A stretch of 64,000 nt of DNA from Margaritispora aquatica (GCA_007644065.1 VJWN01000022.1:310001-374000); one strand, 5' to 3'; shown: positions 21,387-34,169, numbered from the stretch's first letter. Program-made: numbers and translations. Notes: generated by a model from the sequence alone, not told the origin.

Positions 21387-24300
21387 TCAAAGAATACCAG
21401 ACCTCGAAAAGAGTCGTCCAATCACTCCCGTATTCTCTCCCCTCTTCTTTCTTTTCTTTTCCCCTTTCACTTTCACACGAAGTGAAACCCGCGCGGCTTC
21501 TTCGAAAACCTCATCAACACCTTCATTAGTCAGGGCAGAGCATTCTAAATACTTGTACGCTTCTATTTTTTTTCGAACTTCTTCGCCCTGTCCAACAGTT
21601 ATTAGAGCTCTCAACGGCACGGTTTAAGACGCAAACCTGGTCACAAGTCACCAGTTTTTCACCAGTTATCCTGAGATCTTCAATAGTTTTGGGGTTGTTA
21701 CGAAGATCTTTCCTCAACCCGACAAGAATGATTGGCATGCCCGGACAGAAATGTTTCACCTCGTGGATCCACTGCGACGAGTCAGTTAATATTGAATATT
21801 ACATAATAATTGAAGATACCTTTTCTTGAGCATTGTAAAGAGAATCGGGGGAGTCTATGGCAAAACATATCAAAATGACATGTGTATCTGGATACGCGAA
21901 AGGTCGTAGTCTGTCGAAACCTTCCAGCCCACAAGTATCCCACAACCCAAGCTCGACACGCTCTCCATCTACTGTAACATCTGTGACGTAGGTGTCATAA
22001 TACACTGTTACTATTTGATGCTTACTAAGTCAGTGAGGAGGACAATAGAATGGGCTAAAGGTGCTTTTTAACTACCGGTGGGAAAATTCCTCTCGCAAAG
22101 ACACTATTCAACTCAGTTTAGAATAAACCAGCTTTACTTATTCGAAGCCACTCACTTTATTAGAGATGTTTTTCCCTGACAATCACCTACTATTACAACC
22201 TTTCTGCGGATTTCGGCGCCACCTGATGTGGAAGTCAACGGATGAGGTGATGAAACCGTCACTAAGTCTCTGCCATCGCGGTCGCCAGCCTCCTCTATAA
22301 CTTGTCCCTTTTTGACAATAGCCGTAACTTCGTGGTGAGAAAATGAAGAAGGGTCAAATTCTAACTGATCCTCCGTGGGTTCAATATGGTTATCTATACT
22401 CGATAGGTCGACTTCTAGTATAGCAGCCTCGATTGGTTGTACAGGAACGTTCACTCTTATTGGAATTTCGAGTGAATCCGGAATTGGCTGAACACTTTTT
22501 ATCGATAAAGCAGCCTCGGACAATAATAAAATGGTTGAATGAGTAGCTTTTGTCGATGTCGAACTGACAAAGTTGCGAAAAGGGTCGTATTCTTCGCTTT
22601 CCTTCCTACTTGCTACTAAGCCAACACTTTCTGACCTGGAATGGCCAAGGGATATGGCCGGAGAATCTGATGGCACAGTCGAAGACGTTGGCTGATTGGA
22701 CGACAAATCTAAAGCCGACGTTGATGATGAAAAAGCTAAGTCTAATGAGGGAGAAATGTTAGCACGGGAAAATTCCATGAATACTGAAATATACCTGACA
22801 TCAGACCCATTGAGGGCGGTTCATTAATAAACTTTCTATGAAGTTTCGGCACTATTGAATTTTCAGTAACGGATGCTGAGGTTGTTTCTGAGGTAATTTC
22901 TTTAGTGGAAGTGAGTTGAAGAGGGGACAAGTCAGCCAAGGGATCAGATACATGCTCAGAAGGCAGATATGTGCTATCATCATCGAGCAACTGGATTACG
23001 CCCTCCAGAATGCCAAACTTTTGAGCTGCTGTTATATCTTCCTGGATAGCTTTATTTAGAGGCTGTTCTACATCAGAGATATTCGTTTGTCGCTTCTTTG
23101 GGTCATGATTTATTTGTTGCGGACCAACTGGTGAGTTCAGTGCTTGAGTGGAAGAACTCAGGCGCTGTGCATTTGATTGGGTAGCATCCGGCGAGTTCAG
23201 CTCTGACGTATTCTGCAACAAAAACTCGGAGAGAATCGCTGCGTAGGCCTCTTCCTCGTCGTAGTCGCCGCCCATGTGGCAGACACGTGTCAGAGCCTTT
23301 AAAGAGCTCTCCACCCCTGACGCCCCGTTCAAACCCATCTTCCTATAGCCCTTGAGAGCTCGTCTCCCGTAAAGGAGTGCCTCGGCATAGGACTTCTTAT
23401 AGATAAGAACATCAACCAAGGTAAGCAAGTCCATGAGAACTCCGCCACTATCGCGAGAATTTTCTCGCAATTCGACAGAAATTTTCTCTAGTAGCAAAGA
23501 CTGTGCTTCGTCCCACTTTTCCTGAGCCAAATAGACACTCAGAAGCAATGTCATGATTTCATCCTCGGATATTGGAATTTGGTGTAGAGGTGTTGTTGAC
23601 ACATTTGACGAGATTCTGGCGAGACAGTTGTGGAAAAGGCGTTCTGCAGACCCAAAATCTTTTTCTCGAAATTTCTTTTTGCCTTGTTTCATCAGGGCTT
23701 GAAATTTTTCCATTTCCAAATCACTGTCAGAGTCAGATTGTTCATATCCTACTCTCTCTTCAACTGATTGAAGGCGAGCCGACACAAGGTTTCGCCGCTT
23801 GGACGAAGAACCTGCTACGTTTTCCTCTTCGAATTTATAGACGGTGTTTGATGATATCCACCTAAGCATTGTTTCTCCTGGCTCGGATGGAAAACAGTCG
23901 CCGAATTCAGACCCAAAGGTAACTGAGATGCCTTCCGCATGTTCCACTCCTAGGGTGGTCGATGCCGAAGAAACAATACTAGCGGCGGATTGAACACAAT
24001 TCCTTAAATTATTTAATGCAAAGAGCGGGGTGCCACTCGCGTTTGATTCGACGACCTTTTGCAAGCTGCTCATGCGGTTATTGATATCCAAAGCTATACG
24101 CCGGATGGCCTGATTCAGTTCCTCTAGATTAGGCAGGATCTTATCAGTTGACTCTTGAAAAGTAACCTGGTTCCAGCTGGTTACGTTAAAGTCTTATTTC
24201 GAGGAGTGGATACTGAAACGACTCACAGTATCACTGTTTGCAAAGAGAGTTGCAAGGTGTCTCGATACGATCGAACCTGTAGCTGGAAGATTCCAATCTC

Positions 24301-24672
24301 CTCCGATGCTCCCTTGAGTCTAAGATGCTTTCGCGTCCCATCAATTACACTGACGCTCTTATTTACTTTCTCGAGAGTTTCCTGCAGTCGGAGGAGCGTA
24401 TTCTGGCCATCATTGATTGATATTGAGAGGTTGTTCCAGTGATTACCAATATGGCCTGTAGCTTGGAAAGAGGCTTGAATCCGTTCTTGTCCGAAAGTAT
24501 CTTTCATTAGGCGCAAGACTTGCGTAAAGCTCTCAACATCAGTGAGTAATCCCTTGACCTTGGCGTCCGCAATATTAGCGCCATCGTAGAAGTCCTTAAG
24601 AGCCGAGCCGACTTTGACGCATGTACTTAACAATCCTAGAACACCAGCCGTTATAGACAAAGGATCAGCCAT
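21387..24672 (-). CDS. Fungal_N-TPR-Rho-like GTPase fusion protein (992 aa)
   Basis: Seven exons, all in phase: 24227-24672, 22795-24176, 22156-22741, 22076-22103 (28 nt), 21820-22020, 21637-21771, 21387-21587; introns are 48-55 nt. Residues 1 to about 290 form the fungal N-terminal domain found in front of STAND/NLR proteins ([15 protein letters not shown]...[13 protein letters not shown]). About 310-460 look like TPR repeats ([38 protein letters not shown]). A Ser/Thr/acidic linker follows to about 785, then a Rho-family domain ([59 protein letters not shown]). Oddities: the P-loop reads GDCQGKTS, one residue short of GxxxxGK[ST]; Leu replaces the catalytic Gln after DTxG (about residue 846); the NKxD motif is LRKD; a polybasic tail ([10 protein letters not shown]) is present, but the protein ends FSRSGIL with no CAAX cysteine. 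Likely a pseudo-GTPase or a constitutively bound module. Confidence 0.85.
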
Positions 24673-25380
24673 TCCGTTTGCCACCACCAACTGGACGTTC
24701 AAATGGCGCTCCTAATCTCTCACTACCGATGAGGCTGGTCCTCGGCAACAAAGCGTTATACTCGCACGGGGCTGAATTGACCGGTATTAGGGTGTTCTAA
24801 AGTACCAATTCCTAAAGAGCGATCATATGAGTCAATGCATCTGTAAGTAGCATCAAAATAATGATTGCAATTATCGAATACGTTGAAGTCTCAAACTTGC
24901 TATTTCAGTGACGTTCAATTATTCAGCCTCACAGGGCTTACCCGGCGGATATTTCTCCGACGGTAGCAAGCCAGAACACCCGTATTTTAGCCGGATATAA
25001 ATAGACTGCAATTTCAGCTCTTAGTGATAAACAACCTACTATTATATATCTTCTAAAATATATTACTACCTTAAACTCGAGCTTATTATTACCGTAAAAC
25101 TACTCCTCAATCAACTTAAAGGAGGGAATTCGAGACTCCTAAAAAAGGTTCTCTCTATTAGGAGCTAAAATGGCCTCTCGGTGTATGTTCAGGTTGACTT
25201 TACCGTATACTTAGGTTAAAGCGGTAGTAGCTCACCTCTAAACACTCAAGCCGAACCAGCGGGGAAAACAGTTGAGTCTGCCTTATGTGGTGGTTATCCT
25301 TGTTTCTTCACTGGCTTGGATTGGCTGGTTCGATAAGAATGGCCAAACAATTTAAGCTAAGGTCGTTTGGGTGATGTCGA

Positions 25381-25406
25381 TTTAGATTTAGATTTAGATT
25401 TAGATT
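25381..25406. repeat. (TTTAGA)4 microsatellite
   Basis: Four and a third tandem copies of a six-base unit. It differs by one base from the plant-type telomere repeat and is far too short to be telomeric. Confidence 0.8.
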
Positions 25407-25654
25407 AAATCATTGAGCTAATTGTTCAGTTTCTTAGTTGCGGAAACCAAAAAAAAAGAATAAAAAAACAATACTAACTCTTTCCCTCCCTCCCCTCAAC
25501 ACAGGAACCCATTCCAAAGCAAGGCCTTACCAGAGTAAGTAACTAACTAGACATAAGAAACCACCGCCTTACCTGATTTAAATAGCGACATGATGGTCGC
25601 GATTACGAAGTTAAAGAGTCGGTGCTGAGAGGTTGATGGATGGTGTGTACTTCA

Positions 25655-25770
25655 CTTCACCTTACTTAATCTTACTTCACTTTACTTTACTTAATCTTAC
25701 ATTACTTCACCTTACTTCACTTCATCTTACCTTCCCTTACCTTACCTTACCTTAGGTATCTCCTTAGGTT
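25655..25770. repeat. Imperfect CTTAC/CTTCAC tandem tract
   Basis: About 115 bp of variants of CTTACTTCAC, CTTACTTAAT and CCTTAC in the promoter side of two genes transcribed away from or toward it. A pyrimidine-rich strand bias is obvious. Confidence 0.7.
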
Positions 25771-25993
25771 TCGCCTAAGCTTAAGGTAGGTACCTACGAT
25801 ACAGTGCGACAAGCTAAAATAAAGGGGCTACGCTTCGCTACGCGAAACGAGACGATATGAGACAAGGTAGCTCGAGTCCCAGGTGCGTGTGCCTTGTTTT
25901 TGTTTTAGTTGATTGCGGGTATGGTACGTAGGTAGATTTGAACACACACCTATATATATCTATATATCTCTATATATCTATATATGTCTGTGT

Positions 25994-26014
25994 ATGTGTG
26001 TGTGTGTGTGTGTG
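25994..26014. repeat. (TG)n microsatellite
   Basis: About ten TG repeats following TATATC repeats; intergenic. Confidence 0.8.
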
Positions 26015-26513
26015 TCTATTTGTACACGCAAGCTTAACCTACCACCCTTTAATGATCAATCATCACCCTTTAATCATTAACCACTAATCACTAACCACTA
26101 ACCACTAATCAAATAGCTCTAGTAATATTAGTCAAACTCAAACTCAAACTCAGCAGAATAAATCCTAGTATCACGCACCCACTCCCACCCATACACATAC
26201 GCTACCTTACCACCTTACCACCTTCCTACCTTACCACCTTCCTACCTTACCACCTTACCACCTTATCACATTACTACATCGAACTCAAAATCAATACAAT
26301 ACGATACAATACAATACCATATTAATTTAGTATAGCATATCGAGATTAGAATATCTGAGTTGGTAGGCACCGGCGCGGCAATCTTTCGTTAGGTGGTGTA
26401 TACATACATATCGATGAAAAGGTAGAGTATGTTGGTGTTTGTATATTCTTACATTGTATTACAGTGCTGCAATGTCTAATGCGCACTAAAAAACCACCAA
26501 TCTACCCCCAAAT

Positions 26514-27978
26514 CTACTTATCTAAATCTCTACACCACGGTCTCCCTCTCCCCACATTCGCATCACACAACCTCCCCTCAATCACCATGCCTATCAAACT
26601 AGCCACGCAAATCCCCGCACTATCACTCACACTGGTCGCGCCCAAACTAAACTCCCTCTCATGCACAGGGACATTCTCCATGATTTCCGCAAACGTATTG
26701 ACATACACGGCTCCACCTAGCAAACCCTCCCAGAACACGACTGCAAACACAATCCACACGGATGGGATGAAGAAGTAGACTGAGTGTGCGGAAAGGAGGA
26801 GTAGATTGAGGCATTGGAGGAGGGAAGGGAGGTAGAGGTTGTGTAGCCGTATGAAGGGTGATGAGGAGCGTGAGATGAACACGCCGAGTTGGTAGAGGAA
26901 GGCGTAGAGGGGGTAGAAGGAGCGGTAGTGTGAGAATGGTGTGCTGGGGAGGGGAAAAAGCAATGTGGGTGAGACGCCTTGGTTGATGGTGTATTCGGCA
27001 ATGTAGACAAGGAGGAGGGGTGCCATGTAGGGGATGAAGAGGGCTTGGGTGCGGCGGAGATGGGAGGCGAGAGAGTTGTGGGATTCTTTTGTGGAAGATG
27101 TGGGGGAGGCGGGCCGGGAGTGTGAAGCATAGGCTTCGGATGCAATTCCGGGACCGGGTGCGAGGAGAGCATCGGCTGCGGTGTCGACGGGGAGGGATTG
27201 GATGTCAGCATCGTCGATGGAGATGCGGGGGATGGAGGCGTAGTTTTGTGCTCGGCGGAGAGGAGCTTGTGGTAGGATGAGGAAGAATGCGATGGGCATG
27301 ATGAAAGGTAGGAATGCACATGTCAAGAGACTGTTCTTGACTGTCATCCCAATAGTGTTGGTGAGGAGGACATAAAGTCCTGCTCCCACAAGACCTGCTC
27401 CTCCTGTTCCACTTCCCCATGCTGCAAGGGAGAATGGCCCGTAGTAATGTGTCAATCCTAGGAGACTCAATTCTCCGCCACCTGAGCTCAAACTAGCCAT
27501 GGCTACTCCCACCAACTTTATCGAGATTGACCCTCCGTCCTCCAGCACTGATGGTGTCAAGGCGATCAGGAACATGCCAGCTGCAGAGAGACCGCACATG
27601 ATGTTGATTCGGACGGAGTATGGAACTCGATGGATGAAGTATGGTGCGATCAATTTGGTTAAGAAGGAAGGGAGGACATCTGCCAGCAGCACGACTCCCT
27701 TTGGCACCGATGGCCCGACGAGATCCAAAGCCGCAGAGAGGATGATCACATAGGAGACATTGTTGATCAGTCCTAGGTGTGTTAGCAATGTCCAGTCCAG
27801 TCAGAGAGTAGGCTAGGGACTCACCAAACAGCCAAAATGCCACCAGAACCGACGTATCAGCACCTTGAAAGATAGCCTTGAATCTCGCTTTATACACTGC
27901 CCATGATGATCCAGGACTCCCAGGCATAGGCAGTAGTCCCGAGGAAGATGGCGAGCGATTCATGGTGGTGCCGTACAT
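26514..27978 (-). CDS. BTN1: CLN3/battenin family vacuolar membrane protein (Btn1), 470 aa
   Basis: Two exons, 27825-27978 and 26514-27772, with a 52-nt intron (GTGAGT...CCTAG); together 470 aa. The protein has about ten hydrophobic segments. It has the CLN3 hallmarks: ...FWLFG at the junction with [17 protein letters not shown], the loop [37 protein letters not shown], and [19 protein letters not shown] large hydrophilic loop (about 220-290) separates the halves. The C-terminal half keeps [20 protein letters not shown] and [12 protein letters not shown]. In yeast Btn1 acts at the vacuole/Golgi in pH balance and basic amino-acid transport; human CLN3 loss causes Batten disease. I chose the ATG at 27978 because the frame further up lacks an ATG; the ATG at 27963 is an alternative. 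No damage was seen. Confidence 0.93.
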
Positions 27979-28715
27979 TATTTGGTGATGTTCGGGGGGG
28001 AAGACGTTCGTAGGTTCCAAAGCGGCGCGGTGTCACGCGAACATGCCGATCGCAAGGAAGTTTAATGTTTTTGATTGGAAATAATAAGATGGCAGATATG
28101 ATGATCCGCCCTCGTGGGACCAGGTTCAAGATTGGAGAGTTTGGCCGTGGTTGATGGGTTATGACCTCGTCGTCGCTACCTCGCTGTCGCTGTCGCTATC
28201 GTTATCGATGGAGCTTCGTAATTGTGCCGAGATCTGCGAGTCGAGTCGAGTCGGAGTCGGAGTCGAGTGTGGAATTCTCGGCTCGGCATAACCAAAGGGT
28301 CAGCAGCAGCAGTAGCAGCAGGAGCAGCACTGACTGGGTTGGGGGTTGGGTGGGTTGTGCATTGGTGACGTTTCCTCCCTACCGTGCGTGCCTTCCTTCC
28401 TTACCCCGGATTGTTTTGTTTCCCATTCTTTCTTTCGAGGGTTTCTCCTGTGCGGTGGGTTTCTCCTGTGTGTGATCTGTAGTAGTGGTGGTGGTGGTGG
28501 TCTAGTCCCGATTAGTCCCATGGCTTGACCGCTGTTTTTAAATGGGACCAGGGGGAATGGAAGGACTATACATGTACATGTACATGATCGAGTGCCGCTT
28601 GAAGGATCAGAGACACTTGAGGCTTGAAGCTTGAAGCTTGAATTTGTTCACACTGTATATTTTGGACCGTATCGATATCTGATATTGGAGAATTGTCCCA
28701 TTTAGGATATTCAAG

Positions 28716-28739
28716 TATATATATATATATATATATATA
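28716..28739. repeat. (TA)12 microsatellite
   Basis: Twelve uninterrupted TA units in the BTN1-RXT3 spacer. Confidence 0.9.
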
Positions 28740-28861
28740 CATACATTTCAGATTTTCCAATTCTTTTCGTAAGCATCTGGATATTATTCTTTCCTTATTT
28801 CTCATTCTCTTCCTCTTCCATCCTTCTCTTCTCCTCGTATCTTACCTTCACCTACGGACCT

Positions 28862-28864
<3 letters not shown>

Positions 28865-28902
<38 letters not shown>
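28865..28902. repeat. (CT)n microsatellite
   Basis: About 19 CT units; intergenic. Confidence 0.9.
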
Positions 28903-28906
<4 letters not shown>

Positions 28907-30872
28907 CTTGATAGCTAAGGTCGCTAGGGAGTACCTATGGTCGTATGCAGAATCTGTACCTCGGTACCTCTGTACACCTCTGTACCTCTGCCACGATAAA
29001 TGGAAAATGCTGTGTGACACCGTATGATGATGCTGATGCAACGCAGTGGATGCATAAGGTATGATGCATATGCAGAGGCGGTTCCTTTCCTTTTCTTTCC
29101 TTTCCTTTCCTTTCCTTCCTTCAACTGACTTCTGGCCAACAAGACCAAGATCAAGACCAATAGCAAGAGTAGGGAGTAACAGCTGGCCAGACACGAAGCA
29201 GCGCGACCAAGTACACCAGACACATGCTACACCAGATGACACCAGAGTACAACCGACCACATCATCAGTTCACATGAGTTCACACAGCAGACAAGCGAAA
29301 AAGTTTGAAAAATCATATGAACAGGGATATGAATGACCAGGATGAGACACCGATCCAGATACGACAGGGGATAGCACAAGGATAATACAGGGATAATACA
29401 GGGATAGAGAGAGTCGGGCGTTGAGAGATGGCGGTCTGGGTGCAGGGAATCCCAGGAAATGCAGGGATACCTTGAAGAGTACTGTACAACCTTCCTCTAC
29501 CTTACCCTACCCTATGATGGTTTCCTTCTTTTCTCCCTTTGTCCCCCATTCTTTTTGGTCTTTTTGATGAAAGTTTAGCTGCCTCCTGCCCTACCTTACC
29601 TTATCCTGGTCAACACCTTTTCCCCATCCATCCTCCCTCCCCCAATCCCTCCCTCTCTCCCTCTCACGCTTCCCTTCGCTTTCGTAGGTTCCCACTCCAA
29701 ATGGGGGGGATCCAAATGGGATCCCAATGCACACGATCCTTACCAGTCAGTACCTTATCCTCACTTTCCATCCTTCCTTTACCCGCACTTTTGCCACTTT
29801 TGCCACTTTTTGTTCCTTCCCTTCTCCAATCTCACCCTCGGGCCTTGCATAGCCTTGCGTAGGTCGGTAGCCTTGCATATGCTAAAACTGGCTGGGGGAT
29901 CCCTTGGTCTCGCTTTACGTAGTGTAAAGTGCCACTCACTCACTGCAAGCAAGTGCAATTCTTCCCTCTCCATCCCTGAAAATCCCTGAGAAACCCTGCA
30001 GCAGTGATTGATGATGAATGTGAATGATTGACTCTTGATGCCCTTTCCGTCCGTGAGGGGCGTGCAATCCCGGTATATCCCAGCCCAGCCCAGCAGCCCC
30101 CCAGCCCAAACCCCAAAAGCCAAACCAAAAAAAAAAGCCCAAAAAGCCCAGCACAGAAGAAGTTTGTGAGGAACGGGAAACGGGGAACTAGTAACTCACC
30201 AACTAACTCTCCAAGGGCCAAGCCAAGAGCCAAGACCCAAGACCCAAGGGCAGCAAGCCAGCCCAAGCCCAGCCAGTCTCCAGTCTCAACTGACAGCTTA
30301 GCATGATCACGATTTTGATTTCGAACCCTTTGCAACATCAAACATCAACATCAACATCAACACCCATCACGACCCGATACACTCCAAAGAATCATCATAT
30401 TCAGCTCGCAGATCCAAATCATCTCCATCTTCATGGGTCCCATCGATTAAGATCAACCATGTTTCGATAGCTCCCCGTCAGTCAAACCAGACAGCGGATT
30501 GTTTGCTGATTCCGGTCATCTTTCCAAGCTCCATAGTTAGTTCGTTCGTTCGTTCGTGGCTTGCCCTGAGCTGAGCCCTGACTGCGCGTGAGAGAAACAC
30601 TCCTCCGTCATCGACCATCGCACTTCGACGTGCACCGCGACGACGAACCACCACAACCACAACCACCACCACCCCATCTCGAGATATTCTAGAGCGACGC
30701 GACAATACTCAGTCTCCAAACAGAGGGTGTTGCATATCCATCACCCGACCCCGACCCCGAACATTTCGCGGACTCTCCAACCACAAGAGCTCCCTCTCCT
30801 CCACATTACACCGCTGAACCTGGGAATCAAAGACATTGGAATCTCACCTCCCCCATTCATCACGCATGCACC

Positions 30873-33800
30873 ATGGATCCAAGACAACCGCCGCAGCATC
30901 CTTTCTCGCGGAATACCGCTTCACCATACGGGAGAACCCCTTTCCCACCCACCGCAAATCCAGGTCCAGGTGCATTTCCATCGTCGTCGCATCCTCAACA
31001 AGCTGCACCCGTCTACGCGGAGCATCAACGACGACCTTCCGATCCGCCATATTTTACCCAGCAGCGAAGTTATGCACCAGAAGGGCCACCGATGTCGGGA
31101 GGTCATGCGAGACATCAGAGTGCATCATCAATAGGGACATCAGGAAACCGAAATATGCCGCCGCCATCGTCACCGCAACAGCAGGCGCCGCCTCCTCAGC
31201 AGTATGGCGGCCATGGACCCAGAGCTCCACCCGTGTCAGTGGGACCGCCCAACGCGTTTCCCTCCGATCGAAGTTTACCAGGCCTCACAACTCTTGGTCG
31301 ACCTGCTAATAGTCAAAGTATGTCAATATCGGCACTACTAGGTGCATCCGCTCGAGAAGCTCCCGTGTCGCATTATTCTCCTGCAGTCACCAGTGCTCCA
31401 CCCTCCTCACTCTTTGGACCAGCACACGCATCACCACGAATCAACCCAACCGCCCCAGAATACCAGACCTATCGCAGACCACAAACCCCGGAACACCCAC
31501 GATACGAGCCAAGAGATCATCGAGCAAATTCGGCTGGGTCGCCACAGGGGATGGGACAATATGCCACGCCGGAAGGCCGAAGATATGGGACACCGCAACA
31601 AGGATATGGACCACGTGGTCCCGCGGTGGAGGAACGACGCGAGCCGATGCGTGTCCCCAATCCGAATGCCATGCCACCACGACCCAACAGTCAGCCAGCG
31701 TTCAATCCTCCGCAACCACGCGTCGCGGAGAATCCGCGACCCATACATAATGAGCCGTTACCGTTTGGCAGGAGAGATGGCGCGTCAAGAGCACCGGAGC
31801 CGATGGGACGACCGGAGCCGAACTATGGTCGACCGCCATTCGAGGAGAGGCATGATTATGCGTACGCAGAGAGGGAACGAATGGAAAGAGAGGCCGCGCA
31901 GAGGGAGGCAGAAGCCCAGACAGCAATTCGGTTGCAGAGAGAACGAGAAATGAGAGAACAGAGGGAACAAAGAGAGCAGAGAGAGCGACAGAGTCTGCGA
32001 GACCAAGAGATGTATGCTCAACAGCAAGCGCATAAGTTTGCCCAAAATGCATACAACCGAGCCCCTGAACCTCGCGAGCAGACCACGGCATGGGCGCGAC
32101 CAGGGTACGAACCAGAGAGACGATACGAACCGACACCAAGCGAGAGACCTTCACAACCCCCAGTGACTGCTGGGTATGAGTATCCAGCAGCCACGACGGC
32201 AGGACATTTCAATAGACTCAACGCGTACCATCCTCCACCAGGCGAGCATCGCTATGGGCAACCACCGCAAGCTCAAGCTCCGCCCCAACCACCAGTGCCT
32301 CCCCAGCAACAGAGCGTGCAACAATATGAGCGAGAAGCACTTGAGCGACAGAGAGCTCACGAAGAGCAGCAGCGATTACGGCAACAACAGCAGCAACAGC
32401 AACAACAACAGCAGCAGCAGCATGCTTTAGATCAACAACGACACCAACAAGCCTACCAAAACCAACAGTATCAACCGCATGAATCTCCACAGCGAAGAAC
32501 AACGATGGAAGAATCTCAGCCCATGCAACCTTCGCGAAGTTTTCTCGGTATACAAGAACTCAACCGCAAAGGACGCAATTCACCCCTACCACAGGCTGTT
32601 CAGGGTGCTCAAGGCCAATTGAACGGACCAGGCGGAGAACCTGGCATCAAGAATGAATTTGGAAGGATGTTTTCAGGAATTGGAATGGGGGTTGCAGGTC
32701 TGGGTGTGCCGAGCCCGGTGACTGCCAATGCGCCAGGCATGCCATTTTCGAATTCGAATCAGACCCGAAGGGACGACATGGACCACCTCCAGGATTCGCC
32801 TGTGGAAAGCCGAGCACCCCAATCGGCCCCTCGTGCGAGTGGAGGCAGGAGACGCAAAGTGAAAGAGGAGGATAATCGAGACGATGAAAGTAGTACTGGA
32901 CGACGGACACCAAGTGGACGTGGTGGAGCAAAGCGTGCCAAGACCAGCCATCATCATGGACCTCACCAGTAAGTCAGCTCCTCAAGATTCACGTTGCCAT
33001 GCTAACTTCATATTGATTGAGCCACCATCACCATCGCAACGATGCTACTGAAACGTCATCCCCTTCTCAATCGAATTTAACACCGTTCAAAAGTGCCAAG
33101 GGCGCTATCATTCCATCACCACCCAATGCCGAATCGAAAAGCACCCCGAGTCTGCATCATCATCACGTTCCGCGACATCACCCTCACCATCATCATCACC
33201 ACCATGTCACTGCATCAAAGCCAGCTCCTGTCAATGTGATCATTCCACTCGTGAAGCCAGTCATACGTAACCAAGAAGTGCTCGACGAAGTCAAGGATCT
33301 TCCTCGGTTAAATCTTGGCAGCACTTACTACAAATCGGATCTGAGACCGGGTGGAAAGGCATCTCACTCCAAACTTTCGAAAAAGAACAAGCAAGTAGAT
33401 GGGTTCGCCAGCACGCCACGACCATTGCCTCGGTTTGTGGGCAAGGAGAACTCCCTCTTTACCATCAAGATACCACAAGTGTATCTAGGACATGTGAGTC
33501 GACGAGAGATTACAACTCGTTGTGCAGTGTGGGGCACAGATATATACACGGATGATTCGGATGTGATTGCAGCATGTATTCACTCTGGGTGGTTCCGTGG
33601 AGCATGGAACGACAGTGTTGATGTTGATTTGCTTGACTTGGACATTGACGTTGGATCGGGAGAAGTTCAACAACCTTTCAACGTTAAGGATGTGATGACA
33701 TGTCCACCTCCAACCGGACCCATCGAGGTTCCGGAGAACCATGAGTGCCATGTGACCGTTCTCATCTTACCACTGTTACAGAATTACAGCAGTTTGATCA

Positions 33801-34136
33801 GATTTGGACTCAAAAGCAGGGAATGGGGTTTCAAGCGTAATGGCTACGCCAGTGTCCACGATGGACTTAGTTTTATGATTCATAGCATCAAGTGGGTTCC
33901 TGGTGTTGATGAGCAGGAAGGGAGGAACCGATCGTCGAGGACATCCATCTTCCAGCAGCAGCTTAATAATCGTGAGCTAGAAGAAGATGGTGCATGGGAG
34001 GAAATGCTGATGAATGGCAATGGATCCCATTCCAGGAACGGATACGTAAGAGAGAGCTTTGAGCGCGGTGCACCTTGGGTAGGTGATATTAAAGACACGA
34101 AGACATGGCTCACAGGCGTGAATAAATCGATGCCAA

Positions 34137-34169
<33 letters not shown>

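Larger units (their letters stand above)
24673..26513. other. AT-rich spacer with simple repeats
   Basis: No gene. From 24900 to 25260 the sequence is AT-rich and could be transposon debris, but no terminal repeats were found. Beyond it are several microsatellites, including a (TTTAGA)4 run at 25381, a long CTTAC/CTTCAC-type tract at 25655-25760, TATATC repeats at 25950 and (TG)n at 25994-26014. Loose ACCTTACC repeats lie at 26200-26275. Confidence 0.5.
27979..30872. other. Divergent promoter region and repeat-rich spacer
   Basis: The 2.9 kb between the divergently transcribed BTN1 and RXT3 genes. It is full of low-complexity DNA: GTCGGAGTCG and AGCAGCAGC runs near 28240-28330, (GGT)n at 28485, (TA)12 at 28716, (CT)n at 28865-28902, (CCTTT)n near 29090-29120, and GGGATAATACA repeats at 29370-29410. 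ACATCAACATCAAC repeats lie at 30338. Open frames here consist of the translated repeats and are not genes. The last ~150 bases are the RXT3 5' UTR. Confidence 0.6.

Noticed and set aside
25381..25406. (TTTAGA)4 as a possible telomere remnant
   Set aside because: Only four copies of a unit that is not the fungal TTAGGG repeat, embedded among other microsatellites and between genes.
26717..27420. Ser/Pro/His-rich minus-strand ORF of 200 codons
   Set aside because: A shadow of the BTN1 second exon in another frame; composition is low-complexity and the BTN1 frame is clearly the real one.
28862..30340. ORFs of 90-135 codons on both strands
   Set aside because: They consist of translated CT, CCTTT and GCCCA repeats, with overlapping frames and no conserved text.
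31000..32970. Several long minus-strand and alternate-frame ORFs (up to 203 codons)
   Set aside because: They lie inside the Pro/Gln/Arg-rich RXT3 exon and are shadow frames without family content.
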